Of a DNA stretch of 64,000 nt, positions 7,935-16,627 are shown in pieces. Numbering within the stretch: the first letter of the stretch is position 1; every line of letters starts with the position of its first letter. A program made the position numbers and the translations under genes. Source of the DNA: Variovorax sp. Root318D1 (GTDB taxonomy: Bacteria > Pseudomonadota > Gammaproteobacteria > Burkholderiales > Burkholderiaceae_C); the NCBI RefSeq assembly GCF_001424835.1, contig NZ_LMCQ01000002.1, positions 28,156 through 92,155 on the forward strand. Reading direction: 5' to 3'. The notes under the pieces are model-generated. The model had not been told where the DNA came from and made no database searches. It was given only the letters and a program-made list of their open reading frames with translations.

Positions 7935-9601
7935 CGACCACGCTTTGCCTGCGCGGCGGCCGCGTCATCGATCCCGCGAACGGTTGCGACGAGGTGCGCG
8001 ATCTCTACGTGCGCGGTGGCCGCATGGTCGAGCTTGCGCCGAACGAAAGAGCCACCGAAGAGATCGACCTGAGCGGCTGCATCGTGATGGCCGGTGGCAT
8101 CGACATGCACACCCACATCGGCGGTGGCAAGGTCAACCTCGCGCGCATGCTGTTGCCCGAAGACCATCGCGCCAACGCGAACCCCGTGGCGTTGCCTGAC
8201 AACGTGCTGGAGCTGGCCTCCTGCGGCACCTGCACGCCCGGCACGCTGGCCACCGGCTACCGCTATGTGGAGATGGGCTACACGGCAGCCTTCGAGCCGG
8301 CCATGATGGCCTGCAATGCGCGCCACACGCACATGGAGATGGGCGATACGCCCATCCTCGACCATGGCGCCTACGTGATGCTCGGCAACGACGAGCTGTT
8401 CCTGCGCATGCTGGCCGAGCGTTGGGATTTCGAGCGCATTCGCGACTACGCGGGTTGGACCATCAACGCCAGCAAGGCGATGGGCGTGAAGGTGGTGAAC
8501 CCCGGCGGGATCTCGGCCTTCAAGTTCAACCAGCGCAAGCTCGACGTCGACGAGAACCACGTGCACTGGCAGGTCGCGCCGAGGCAGGTGGTGCATACGC
8601 TGGCCCGCGCGCTGCGCGAGTTGGGCGTGCCGCATCCGCTGCACATCCACGGCAGCAACCTGGGCGTGGCCGGCAACATCCAGTCCACGCTCGACACCAT
8701 CGCCGCACTGGACGGCCTGCCTGGGCACCTCACGCACATCCAGTTCCACGCCTACGGCACCGAGGGCCCGAAGAAGTTTTCTTCGGCCGCACTGCAGCTG
8801 GCCGAAGTAGTGAACGCGAACAAGAACGTGAGCATCGACGTGGGCCAGATCATGTTCGGCCAGACCGTCACGGCCTCGGGCGACACCATGCGTCAGCATG
8901 CGCAGTCGGGCCTGGCCGATCCGCGCAAATGGATCGGCGCCGACATCGAGTGCGAAGCCGGCTGCGGCGTGGTGCCGTTCCGCTACCGCGAGCAAAGCTA
9001 CGTGAATGCGCTGCAGTGGGTCATCGGGCTGGAGATATTCCTCCTGGTCGACGATCCATGGCGCGTGGTGCTGACCACCGACCATCCCAACGGCGGTCCG
9101 TTCACGAGCTACCCGCATTTGATCCGCCTCTTGATGGACCGCAGCTTTCGCGAGGAACAGCTGGCCAAGCTGCACCCCGAGGTGGCGGCGCAGGCCGCGC
9201 TGCGCTCCATCACGCGCGAGCTCTCGCTGTACGAGATTGCCATCATGACGCGCGCCGGCCCTGCGCGCCTGCTTGGCCTGCCCGACCGCGGCCACCTGGG
9301 CGCGGGCGCGGCGGCCGACATTGCGGTGTACCGCGAGAACCCTGACCGCGAGGCCATGTTCGCGACCCCCGAATACGTGTTCAAGGACGGTGTGCTGGTG
9401 TCGCGCGCGGGGCGCGTCACTGCGGCGCCGGTGGGCGGAACGCACTTCGTTGCGCCGAACTACGATCGCGGCATCGAGCAGCGCTTGCGCCGGCATCTTG
9501 CGGCAGAAGGCTCGGTCAACTTCGACCACATTGCAATTGGCCACGACGAGCTGTGCCAGTGCTGCAACGGCGGGCGCCTGCTGCCGGCGGCTTGCTTCTA
9601 G
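7931..9601 (+). CDS. fhcA: formyltransferase/hydrolase complex subunit A (amidohydrolase-fold)
   Basis: 556 residues of the FwdA/FhcA amidohydrolase family. MAGGIDMHTHIGGGKVN carries the metal-binding H-x-H, HIHGSNLGVAGN and LTHIQFHAYG supply further histidines, and VLTTDHPNGGPFTSYPH supplies the catalytic Asp-His region. In Fhc this subunit hydrolyses formyl-methylofuran to formate. The C-terminus ends in a Cys-rich tail (CQCCNGGRLLPAACF), typical of the family. The start overlaps the fhcB stop. It acts in the cytoplasm at the last step of H4MPT-dependent formaldehyde oxidation. Confidence 0.95.
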   Translation: MTTTLCLRGGRVIDPANGCDEVRDLYVRGGRMVELAPNERATEEIDLSGCIVMAGGIDMHTHIGGGKVNLARMLLPEDHRANANPVALPDNVLELASCGTCTPGTLATGYRYVEMGYTAAFEPAMMACNARHTHMEMGDTPILDHGAYVMLGNDELFLRMLAERWDFERIRDYAGWTINASKAMGVKVVNPGGISAFKFNQRKLDVDENHVHWQVAPRQVVHTLARALRELGVPHPLHIHGSNLGVAGNIQSTLDTIAALDGLPGHLTHIQFHAYGTEGPKKFSSAALQLAEVVNANKNVSIDVGQIMFGQTVTASGDTMRQHAQSGLADPRKWIGADIECEAGCGVVPFRYREQSYVNALQWVIGLEIFLLVDDPWRVVLTTDHPNGGPFTSYPHLIRLLMDRSFREEQLAKLHPEVAAQAALRSITRELSLYEIAIMTRAGPARLLGLPDRGHLGAGAAADIAVYRENPDREAMFATPEYVFKDGVLVSRAGRVTAAPVGGTHFVAPNYDRGIEQRLRRHLAAEGSVNFDHIAIGHDELCQCCNGGRLLPAACF

Positions 9602-9615
9602 GAGGCGTCGTCGTC

Positions 9616-10572
9616 ATGACATCCTCCGTGCAGTGCAACGGCGTCGTCATCGACCAAACCTTCGCCGAAGCCTTTCCCATGAAGGCCACGCGCATCGTCA
9701 TTACGGCGCACAACATCGAATGGGCGCGCCACGCCGGCGTGTCGGCCACCGGTTTCGCCACCTCGGTGATCGCCTGTGGCTGCGAGGCCGGCATCGAGCG
9801 CGAGCTCGGCCCGCATGAAACGCCCGATGGGCGCCCCGGTGTGAGCGTGCTGATTTTTTCCATGTCGGGCAAGGAACTCGGCAAGCAGCTCGAACGCCGC
9901 GTCGGCCAATGCGTGCTGACCTGTCCGACCACGGCCGTGTTCGCAGGCCTGCCCAAAGGCGCGGGCAGCGACGTGGCGGCGCTCGGTAAGAACCTGCGCT
10001 TCTTCGGTGATGGCTGGCAGATTTCGAAGGTGATCGACGGCGTGCGCTACTGGCGCGTGCCGGTGATGGACGGCGAATTCGTCGCACAGGAAGACACGCC
10101 CGTGGTCAAGGCGGTGGGCGGCGGCAACCTGCTGCTGCTGGCGCGCGATACCGATGGCGCGCTGGCCGCCGCCGAAGCCGCAGTGGCGGCGATGAAGCGG
10201 CTGCCCAATGTGATCATGCCGTTTCCGGGCGGCGTGGTGCGCTCGGGCTCCAAGGTCGGCAGCCGCTATGCGAACCTGAACGCCTCGACCAACGATGCGT
10301 TCTGCCCCAGCCTCGTCGGCCTGGTGCCTCACAGCGAATTGACGCAGGGCGGTACGTCCGCACAGGAGATCGGCTGCGTGATGGAAATCGTGATCGACGG
10401 CTTGACCGAGGGCGACGTGGCCGCGGCCATGCGCGTCGGCATGGAGGCGGCCATCGGCATCGGCCCGGCCGGCGGGCTGCTGCGCATTTCGGCCGGCAAC
10501 TATGGCGGCAAGCTGGGCCCGTTCCACTTCCACTTGCACAAGCTGCTGGGCAATGCGGGAGATGCCTCATGA
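9616..10572 (+). CDS. fhcD: formylmethanofuran:H4MPT formyltransferase subunit
   Basis: 318 residues of the Ftr family, which transfers the formyl group from formyl-H4MPT to methylofuran. Conserved stretches include GVVIDQTFAEAFPMK at the N-terminus, CPTTAVFAG, VGGGNLLLLAR and GPAGGLLRISAGNYGGKLG near the C-terminus. Length is close to archaeal Ftr. ATG 9616 follows an AGGAGG-like ribosome site at 9601-9605, and the gap to fhcA is only 14 bases. The stop overlaps the fhcC start (ATGA at 10569). The strong RBS inside a tightly packed operon suggests this subunit is translated independently. Confidence 0.95.
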   Translation: MTSSVQCNGVVIDQTFAEAFPMKATRIVITAHNIEWARHAGVSATGFATSVIACGCEAGIERELGPHETPDGRPGVSVLIFSMSGKELGKQLERRVGQCVLTCPTTAVFAGLPKGAGSDVAALGKNLRFFGDGWQISKVIDGVRYWRVPVMDGEFVAQEDTPVVKAVGGGNLLLLARDTDGALAAAEAAVAAMKRLPNVIMPFPGGVVRSGSKVGSRYANLNASTNDAFCPSLVGLVPHSELTQGGTSAQEIGCVMEIVIDGLTEGDVAAAMRVGMEAAIGIGPAGGLLRISAGNYGGKLGPFHFHLHKLLGNAGDAS

Positions 10573-11396
10573 GCGGATGGCATTTCAGGCTGCGGCAGGC
10601 GCCGGCATTGCGTGTCGACTTGCGTGGTGTCACGCCGGCGGCGCTCGCGGAACTCTCGGCCGCCCAGGTCGAGCAGTTGGCCGTTGGCCATGGCAACGAG
10701 ATGCTCGGATTGGCCGAACTGTTCGATATTTCGCCGGGCGAGGAGGGCGTGCTTCGCTTCGAAGGCAGCCTCGAGCGATTCGACCGCATCGGCTGGCAGA
10801 TGGAGAGCGGCAGCATCCGCGTCGAAGGCCATGCCGGCCACTACGCGGGCGGCTGCATGCGCGGCGGCGAGTTGCGCATCGAAGGCCATGCCGGCCTCCT
10901 GGCCGCCTGCGAAATGGCGGGCGGCAGCATCGACGTGAAGGGCGACGTCGGCGATTTCGCCGCGAGCACCTTGCCCGGCAGCATGGACGGCATGCGTGGC
11001 GGCACCTTGGTCGTCCATGGCAATGCGGGCGAGCGCTTCGGCGACCGCATGCGCCGCGGTACCGCCGTTGTCCATGGCGCCGCGGGCGCTTTCCTGGGCT
11101 CGCGCATGGTGGCGGGTACGATCGGCGTGGGTGGCAGTGTCGGCGCGCATGCGGGCTTTGGCATGCGCCGCGGCAGCATCGTCTTCGCGGAGGCCGGTGC
11201 GGCCTTGCCGGAAGGCATTGGATCGGCGCTGACCTTTGTGCCCAACCGGGCTGCAACGCCGGTGTTCTGGGCGCTTCTGGCGCGAGACCTCGCGCGCCAT
11301 GGCGGATTGTTCAGCGACCTGCCGGCACGCCGCATCGAACGCCATTTGGGCGATCTTTCGGCGGATGGCAAGGGCGAGCTCATCACGTGCTTATGA
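10569..11396 (+). CDS. fhcC: formyltransferase/hydrolase complex subunit C
   Basis: 275 residues of the FwdC/GltB-C-terminal beta-helix family. The centre is a run of about seven glycine-rich turns (GSIRVEGHAGHYAGGCMRGG, LRIEGHAGLLAACEMAGG, TLVVHGNAGERFGDRMRRG and so on), the signature of this right-handed helix. In Fhc it is the scaffold subunit paired with B. It is the last gene of fhcBADC and is followed 31 bases later by the Fae-like gene. Confidence 0.93.
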   Translation: MSGWHFRLRQAPALRVDLRGVTPAALAELSAAQVEQLAVGHGNEMLGLAELFDISPGEEGVLRFEGSLERFDRIGWQMESGSIRVEGHAGHYAGGCMRGGELRIEGHAGLLAACEMAGGSIDVKGDVGDFAASTLPGSMDGMRGGTLVVHGNAGERFGDRMRRGTAVVHGAAGAFLGSRMVAGTIGVGGSVGAHAGFGMRRGSIVFAEAGAALPEGIGSALTFVPNRAATPVFWALLARDLARHGGLFSDLPARRIERHLGDLSADGKGELITCL

Positions 11397-11427
11397 CTTC
11401 CTTCCCAACTTTCAACCTCGAGTGCCT

Positions 11428-11961
11428 ATGACGCATCCTTATCTTTTTCATGCCGGCGAAGCCACCGTGCTCGCGAGGGAAGGCCAGTTCACCGACGCCA
11501 TGCCGGAGATACTGATTGGCGCGACCGACGGCCCCGTGGGCCAGGCCTTTGCCAACATGATGGCGCAGAGCAAGGGCCATACTGCGATGTTCGCGATTCG
11601 CGCCTGCAACCAGCTCGTGCGGCCCGCGACCATCATGGTGCCCAAGGTCACGCTGAAGGACGCGGCCAACATCGACCTGTTCGGCGGCGTGGTGCAGAGC
11701 GCCACGGCCGACGCGGTGGTCGATTGCCTGATCGAAGGCATCATTCCGAAGGAACACGCCAATGCGCTGTGCATCATCAGCCTGGTGTGGATCGATCCGC
11801 GCTGCGCCAAGGACCAGGATCTGGACAAGAAAGACATGTACCGTACCAACTACGAAGCCACCAAGCTCGCGATCCGCCGTGCGCTCCACAACGAGCCCTC
11901 CGTGGAGGAGCTGATTGCCAACCGCCATCGCATCAAGCACGATATGGACGATTGGAGCTGA
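11428..11961 (+). CDS. formaldehyde-activating enzyme paralogue (Fae-like), catalytic His replaced
   Basis: 177 residues of the Fae family, whose standard members condense formaldehyde with H4MPT. Conserved sections include ILIGATDGP, KVTLKDA, the EGIIPKEHA turn and the TNYEATKLAIRRAL helix. Canonical Fae, as I remember the Methylorubrum protein, has AHIDLIIG at the first strand with the histidine as catalytic acid. Here the aligned segment is AMPEILIG, placing Met25 where His is expected. It is therefore probably a Fae2/Fae3-type paralogue of uncertain activity rather than the main enzyme. It sits after fhcC and two bases before pabBC, so it is co-expressed with the pathway. ATG 11428 is the only suitable start. 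Confidence 0.85.
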   Translation: MTHPYLFHAGEATVLAREGQFTDAMPEILIGATDGPVGQAFANMMAQSKGHTAMFAIRACNQLVRPATIMVPKVTLKDAANIDLFGGVVQSATADAVVDCLIEGIIPKEHANALCIISLVWIDPRCAKDQDLDKKDMYRTNYEATKLAIRRALHNEPSVEELIANRHRIKHDMDDWS

Positions 11962-11963
11962 CC

Positions 11964-13886
11964 GTGCCTTCCTTCGCGCTCCTCGACGACTGCGGTTCGA
12001 CGCCCGAGCGGCCCACCAGCCGGCTGCACTCGGGCTTCGTGCGCGAGCACCGGTGCACCGACGCAGCCGGCCTCGACGGCGTGTGGGCGCGCGTCGATAC
12101 CGACCTGCGGCAAGGCTTGCACGCGGTGCTGTTGGCCGACTACGAATGGGGCGCCAAGCTGCTGCACGCGGGCCAGAAGAGGCTCCCGGCCAATGATGCT
12201 TCAGCACTGCGCGTGCTGATGTTCCGCGATTGCGAAAGGCTTTCGGCCAATGAGGTCGCGGCCTGGCTCGAAAAGCACGAGGCCGGCGACACGCATGAAG
12301 CCGGCCAGCCGCAGCCAGCCGGCGTGATGAACCTGCAGCCCAGCATCGACGAGGCCGCATTCACCGACGCCATCGCGCGCATTCACGGCGCCATTGCGGC
12401 GGGCGAGACCTACCAAGTCAACTTCACGTACCGGCTGAACGGGCAAAGCCACGGGTCGCCCGTCGCGCTGTACCGGCGCCTGCGCGAGCGGCAACCTGTG
12501 GCCTATGGTGCGCTGATCGCATTGCCGGAAGGCAGCGAAGACAACATCACGCACGTGCTTTCGTGCTCGCCCGAGCTCTTCTTGCGCCACGACGCCGGCG
12601 TGCTCACGGCTCGGCCAATGAAGGGCACCGCGGCACGCGCCGTTGCGCCCGAGGGCGACAGCGAGATGGCGCGCCTGCTGTCGGTCGATACCAAGAACCG
12701 GGCCGAGAACGTGATGATCGTCGACCTGCTGCGCAACGACATCGGCCGCGTGGCGTGCACGGGCTCGGTCAAGGTGCCCATGCTCTTTGCAGTCGAGCCG
12801 TATGCCACGGTGTTTCAGATGACCTCGACCGTGCAGGCGACGCTGCGCCCCGGCGTGGACATGCCCGAGCTGCTGCGCGCGGTGTTCCCCTGTGGATCGA
12901 TCACCGGTGCACCCAAGCACCGCACGATGGAATGGATCTCCGAATTGGAGAGCACGCCGCGCGGCCTTTATTGCGGGGCCATCGGCTGGATCGAGGCGCC
13001 CGCGAAAGGCGCGACCATCGGCGACTTCTGCCTTTCGGTGGCCATTCGCACGCTCACGCTCGGCGCGGAATCACAGGGCGCGAGGCCACTGCGGCTGGGC
13101 ATCGGCGCCGGCATCGTGCAAGACAGCATCGCGGCCGACGAGTTCGAAGAGTGCCTGCTCAAGGCGCGCTTCCTCACCGCCTTGGACCCCGGCTTCGAGC
13201 TGTTCGAAACCATGCTGGCCACGCCGGGCGACGGCATCCGCTACCTGGACCGCCACCTGGGGCGGCTGGCGGGCAGCGCGCGCGTGCTGGGCTTTGAGTT
13301 CAATCCCGATGCCGCGATGGAGGCGCTACGGAATGCGTTGCCCACGCTGGCACCCGACCAGCCTTCGCGCCTGCGCCTTTCGCTGGCGTACGACGGGCGC
13401 ATGGGCATCACGCATTCAGCACTGCCGCCTTTGCCCCCCGGCGCAGTGAAGCTGCTCATTGCCAGTCAACGCTTGCCCAATGCCAACCCACTGGCCGCGC
13501 ACAAGACCACGGTGCGCCAGCACTACGATGCCGGCGTGCGCACCGCCGAGCGCGCAGGCGCCTTCGACAGCCTGTTCTTCACGGAGGACGGCCGGCTCGT
13601 CGAAGGCGGGCGCAGCACGGTGTTCGCGCGCATCGACGGGCGTTGGTGGACGCCGCCTGTTGCCGACGGCGCACTGCCAGGCGTGATGCGCGGCGTACTG
13701 ATCGAAGACTCCATCTGGGAGGCCGCGGAACGCAGCCTGTCGCTGGAAGACCTTCAGGCGGCGCAGAAGCTGGTGGTGTGCAACGCGCTGCGCGGCGTGC
13801 TGCCGGCGCAGCTGCAACTTCCTCAGGTGCCATCCCGGCTGCGGCCGCCGTTGCAGCCGCAGGTCCATGCGGCATCGGCCGCTTGA
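11964..13886 (+). CDS. pabB: aminodeoxychorismate synthase component I fused to aminodeoxychorismate lyase (PabB-PabC)
   Basis: 640 residues. The first ~420 are a chorismate-binding domain: AIAAGETYQVNFTYRL, FLRHDAGVLTARPMKGTAAR, NVMIVDLLRNDIGRV, VFPCGSITGAPKH and GIGAGIVQDSIAADEFEE are all family motifs. The last ~210 are a fold-IV PLP domain: GFELFETMLAT, AAHKTTVRQHYDAG with the likely PLP lysine, and TEDGRLVEGGRSTVF. Together they convert chorismate to p-aminobenzoate. pABA feeds folate and, because MptG uses it, tetrahydromethanopterin; its place in the fhc operon suggests the latter. GTG 11964 lies two bases after the fae stop. The fusion is common in Burkholderiales. Confidence 0.92.
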   Translation: MPSFALLDDCGSTPERPTSRLHSGFVREHRCTDAAGLDGVWARVDTDLRQGLHAVLLADYEWGAKLLHAGQKRLPANDASALRVLMFRDCERLSANEVAAWLEKHEAGDTHEAGQPQPAGVMNLQPSIDEAAFTDAIARIHGAIAAGETYQVNFTYRLNGQSHGSPVALYRRLRERQPVAYGALIALPEGSEDNITHVLSCSPELFLRHDAGVLTARPMKGTAARAVAPEGDSEMARLLSVDTKNRAENVMIVDLLRNDIGRVACTGSVKVPMLFAVEPYATVFQMTSTVQATLRPGVDMPELLRAVFPCGSITGAPKHRTMEWISELESTPRGLYCGAIGWIEAPAKGATIGDFCLSVAIRTLTLGAESQGARPLRLGIGAGIVQDSIAADEFEECLLKARFLTALDPGFELFETMLATPGDGIRYLDRHLGRLAGSARVLGFEFNPDAAMEALRNALPTLAPDQPSRLRLSLAYDGRMGITHSALPPLPPGAVKLLIASQRLPNANPLAAHKTTVRQHYDAGVRTAERAGAFDSLFFTEDGRLVEGGRSTVFARIDGRWWTPPVADGALPGVMRGVLIEDSIWEAAERSLSLEDLQAAQKLVVCNALRGVLPAQLQLPQVPSRLRPPLQPQVHAASAA

Positions 13887-13917
13887 GGCAGGCGCGCGTT
13901 TCGATCCCGGTTCCGCG

Positions 13918-14574
13918 ATGAAGCTCGCGCTGTTCGATCTCGACCACACGCTGATCCCGTTCGACAGCGGCATGGCCTGGACGCGCTTCCTGGTGGCGCG
14001 CGGCGTGCTGCCGGCGGATGCCGAGACCGTCTACCTGGGCTACTGCCAGCAGTATGTGGACGGCACGCTCGACATCCGCGAGCTGCATCGCGTCAGCGTC
14101 GCGCCACTGGCAGGCTTTGGCATGGCCACGCTTCGGCAATGGGCCGCGGAGTTCGAAGCCGAAGTTACGCCCCGCGTGCCGGACCAGATGCGTGCGCTGG
14201 TCAAGAAGCACCAGGACGCGGGCCACCTCTGCGCCATCGTGACCGCCACCACCCGCTTCATCGCCGAGCCCTTCGGCCGCGTGTTCGGCATGGCCGACGT
14301 GCTGGCGACGCGCTCGCGAGTGATTGACGGCACGCTCGACGGCGGCATCGACGGTGATCCGTGCTTCGGCGTGCACAAGCTGATGCACGTGAACCAATGG
14401 CTGACGTTGCACGGCACGCGCCTCGATGGGCTCGAACGGTCTTGGTTCTATTCCGATTCGACCAGCGACCTGCCGCTGCTGGAGGCGGTGTCTGACCCGG
14501 TGGCGGTGGCTCCGGACGAGCGGCTGCGCGCGCATGCGCTGAAAGCCGGCTGGCCAGTTATCGAGCGCAGCTGA
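13918..14574 (+). CDS. HAD-IB family hydrolase (SerB-like phosphatase)
   Basis: 218 residues. MKLALFDLDHTLIPFDSG holds the D-x-D-x-T nucleophile motif, IVTATTRFIAEP is motif II (T-A-T), and FYSDSTSDLPLLEAV is the SDSxxD motif with acidic Mg ligands. A helical cap (QYVDGTLDIRELH) lies between motifs I and II, as in the HAD subfamily IB that includes phosphoserine phosphatases. The substrate is unknown. It follows pabBC by 31 bases and is the last gene of the fhc-fae-pab run, so a dephosphorylation in pterin or furan cofactor synthesis is possible, but it may also be a passenger. It converges on the response-regulator gene 29 bases away. Confidence 0.75.
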   Translation: MKLALFDLDHTLIPFDSGMAWTRFLVARGVLPADAETVYLGYCQQYVDGTLDIRELHRVSVAPLAGFGMATLRQWAAEFEAEVTPRVPDQMRALVKKHQDAGHLCAIVTATTRFIAEPFGRVFGMADVLATRSRVIDGTLDGGIDGDPCFGVHKLMHVNQWLTLHGTRLDGLERSWFYSDSTSDLPLLEAVSDPVAVAPDERLRAHALKAGWPVIERS

Positions 14575-14603
14575 GCCGCGAGGCCCGCGCGTCGATGCGC
14601 TCG

Positions 14604-15251
14604 CTAAACCTGGATCAACCCCCAGCGCAACGCCACCCAGGTCAACTCAGCCTGGTTGACCGCGCCCAGTTTCTGCTTCACGCGGTACAGGTGCGAGCCC
14701 ACCGTGCTGAGCGAGAGGTTCAGCGTGCTCGCAATCTGCGCCACCGTCATGCCGCGCGCAAGCTGGATGAAGACCGAGAACTCGCGCTCGCTGAGCAGGT
14801 CGGCCGGGTTGGCCTCGCCTTCGATCTGCGCTGTGGCCAGGGCCTGCGCGGTGGTCGCGTCGATGTAGCGCTCGCCGCGCGCCACGGCCTTCACGGCGGC
14901 AATCAGTGCCTCGGGTGCGCTGCGCTTGGCCAAGTAGCCCAGGGCGCCAGCGCGCAGCACGCGGCGGGGATGGATCGTGTCCTCGTGAGCGGACAGTGCC
15001 AGCACGCGCGCCTTCGGGTCGTGAGCCAGCAAGCGCCGCAGGGCTTCTAGTCCACCCATGCCGGGCATCGAGAGGTCCATCACCACCAGATCGGGCCGCA
15101 CCTGCGGATAGTCCTGGCAGGCCTGCTCGCCGGTGTCGGCCTCGGCCGCCACCTCGATCTTCGCATCGGCCAGCAGCATGCGAAAGCCCATGCGCACCAG
15201 CGCATGGTCATCGACCAGCATCACTCGAATCGTCTGATCCGCTTGGTTCAT
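14604..15251 (-). CDS. NarL/LuxR-type response regulator
   Basis: 215 residues. The receiver domain (residues 8-125) has VMLVDDHALVR with the acidic pair and LVVMDLSMPGM with phospho-acceptor Asp59, then ALSAHED and YLAKRSA with the conserved Thr/Ser and Lys positions. The LuxR-type helix-turn-helix (about 150-210) reads LLSEREFSVFIQLARGMTVAQIASTLNLSLSTV. The HK stop overlaps its start (ATGA). Position between the fhc and pqq/xox blocks, and similarity in type to ExaE/AgmR regulators of PQQ-alcohol oxidation, suggest it controls methanol oxidation genes. The dyads upstream of pqqA and xoxF are candidate targets; this is inference. Confidence 0.9.
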   Translation of the reverse strand: MNQADQTIRVMLVDDHALVRMGFRMLLADAKIEVAAEADTGEQACQDYPQVRPDLVVMDLSMPGMGGLEALRRLLAHDPKARVLALSAHEDTIHPRRVLRAGALGYLAKRSAPEALIAAVKAVARGERYIDATTAQALATAQIEGEANPADLLSEREFSVFIQLARGMTVAQIASTLNLSLSTVGSHLYRVKQKLGAVNQAELTWVALRWGLIQV

Positions 15252-16627
15252 GAGTTCTCCGTGGCGGCCGCCGGCAAGGGCAGGCGCACCGTCAATCGGG
15301 CGCCGCTGGGTACGGCGGGTTCAAGGCGCAATTCGCCGCCGAGGCTGTCGATGCGCTCGGCGAGCCAACGCAGGCCATAGTGCCCGACGCTGGTTTCCCT
15401 TGCGGCTTCAGGGCCGGGAAGGCCGCGGCCGTCGTCGGTGAGCATGAGATTCACCGCGTGTTCGTCGCCCTCCAGCGCCAGCACAATCCGGTGCGCCTCG
15501 CCATGCCGCAGCGCGTTGGTGATGCCTTCCTGCGCAGCGCGGTACAAGACCAGCGCCGTGTCGGTGTCCAGCCGGAGGCGATCGAGTTCGATGCCGAGGC
15601 GCCATTCGAGCTCCACGCCGCCGTGGCTGTTGCGCGTGCGCTCGACCAGGTCTTCGAGCGCGGCCACCAGCCCGAACTTGTCGAGCACCAGCGGTGTCAG
15701 GCGCGGGATCATGCCGTGCATGGCGGTGTAAAGGCGTGCCGATTCCTCGGCGATCAGCCGCGCCGCCTGCTCCGCCTGCGGATCGAGCGACTGCACGCGC
15801 TGCGCGATCGACAACGCCATGCTGCGCATCGCGGTGACCGATTGGCCCAACTCGTCGTGCAGCTCGCGTGCGATGAGGCGGCGTTCCTGCTCGATCTTCT
15901 GGTCGACCCAGCGGCCCAGCTCGCGGCTTTCGGAAAGGCGGCTTTCGGCCCGCACCGCGCGCCGCTCGGTCTCGATGTGCTGCTGCAGCATGCCGACCAT
16001 GCGGTTGAAAGCGGCGCCGATGGCCGCGGCCTCGGTACCGGGCAGGGTGCGCAGTGCCACGTCGAAGCGCCCGCTCTCGAGCTGGTTGAGCGCGTCGACG
16101 ATGTCGGCGAACGGGCGCGTCGCGCGGCCCACGAGCCAGAACACGCCCGCGTTGACCACCGCCAGGAGGCCGAGCGCGCTCAGCATCAGCAATGCGAAGT
16201 CGTCCCAGGCATCGAGCACGGCACGCGACGCGTTGGAATTCACCATCAGTTTGCCGCCCGGAAAGGCGATGGACAGCTTCGAGGGTGGCGGCGAGACCAA
16301 GCCTGCGAACCAGTCGGGCGCGTCGCGGCCGGCCTTGTAGACCGAGGTCGGCGAGCTGTACAGCACCTTGTCGTCGTTGTCGAGCAGCGTGATGTCGTTG
16401 GAGCGCACGCGCCCCACGCCCTGCAGGAACGACAGCATCGCCGGCGTGCCCTGGGCCGCATAGAGCCATGCGGTGCGGTTCAGCAGCTGCGCAGCCACGC
16501 GATTGGCCGCCACGACTTCCTCGTGTACCGATTCGCGCATGGCGCGTAGCTGCAGTGCGAGCATGGCCGTGACGAACAGCAGGGTCAGCAGGCTGACGAT
16601 GAGGTTGATCTTCAGGCGTAGCGTCAT
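15248..16627 (-). CDS. membrane sensor histidine kinase (HAMP, HisKA_3)
   Basis: 459 residues. Transmembrane segments at about 9-27 and 146-167 enclose a ~115-residue periplasmic sensor. A HAMP segment follows (GRATRPFADIVDALNQLESG), then a coiled region, then the HisKA_3 dimerisation helix LIARELHDELGQSVTA with the phospho-acceptor His257. The ATPase domain shows the N box (AAQEGITNALRHG) and G box (LTDDGRGLPGPE). It is the partner of the downstream NarL-type regulator, with stop and start overlapping by four bases. A periplasmic signal connected with methanol, metal or PQQ is plausible from context only. Confidence 0.9.
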   Translation of the reverse strand: MTLRLKINLIVSLLTLLFVTAMLALQLRAMRESVHEEVVAANRVAAQLLNRTAWLYAAQGTPAMLSFLQGVGRVRSNDITLLDNDDKVLYSSPTSVYKAGRDAPDWFAGLVSPPPSKLSIAFPGGKLMVNSNASRAVLDAWDDFALLMLSALGLLAVVNAGVFWLVGRATRPFADIVDALNQLESGRFDVALRTLPGTEAAAIGAAFNRMVGMLQQHIETERRAVRAESRLSESRELGRWVDQKIEQERRLIARELHDELGQSVTAMRSMALSIAQRVQSLDPQAEQAARLIAEESARLYTAMHGMIPRLTPLVLDKFGLVAALEDLVERTRNSHGGVELEWRLGIELDRLRLDTDTALVLYRAAQEGITNALRHGEAHRIVLALEGDEHAVNLMLTDDGRGLPGPEAARETSVGHYGLRWLAERIDSLGGELRLEPAVPSGARLTVRLPLPAAATENS

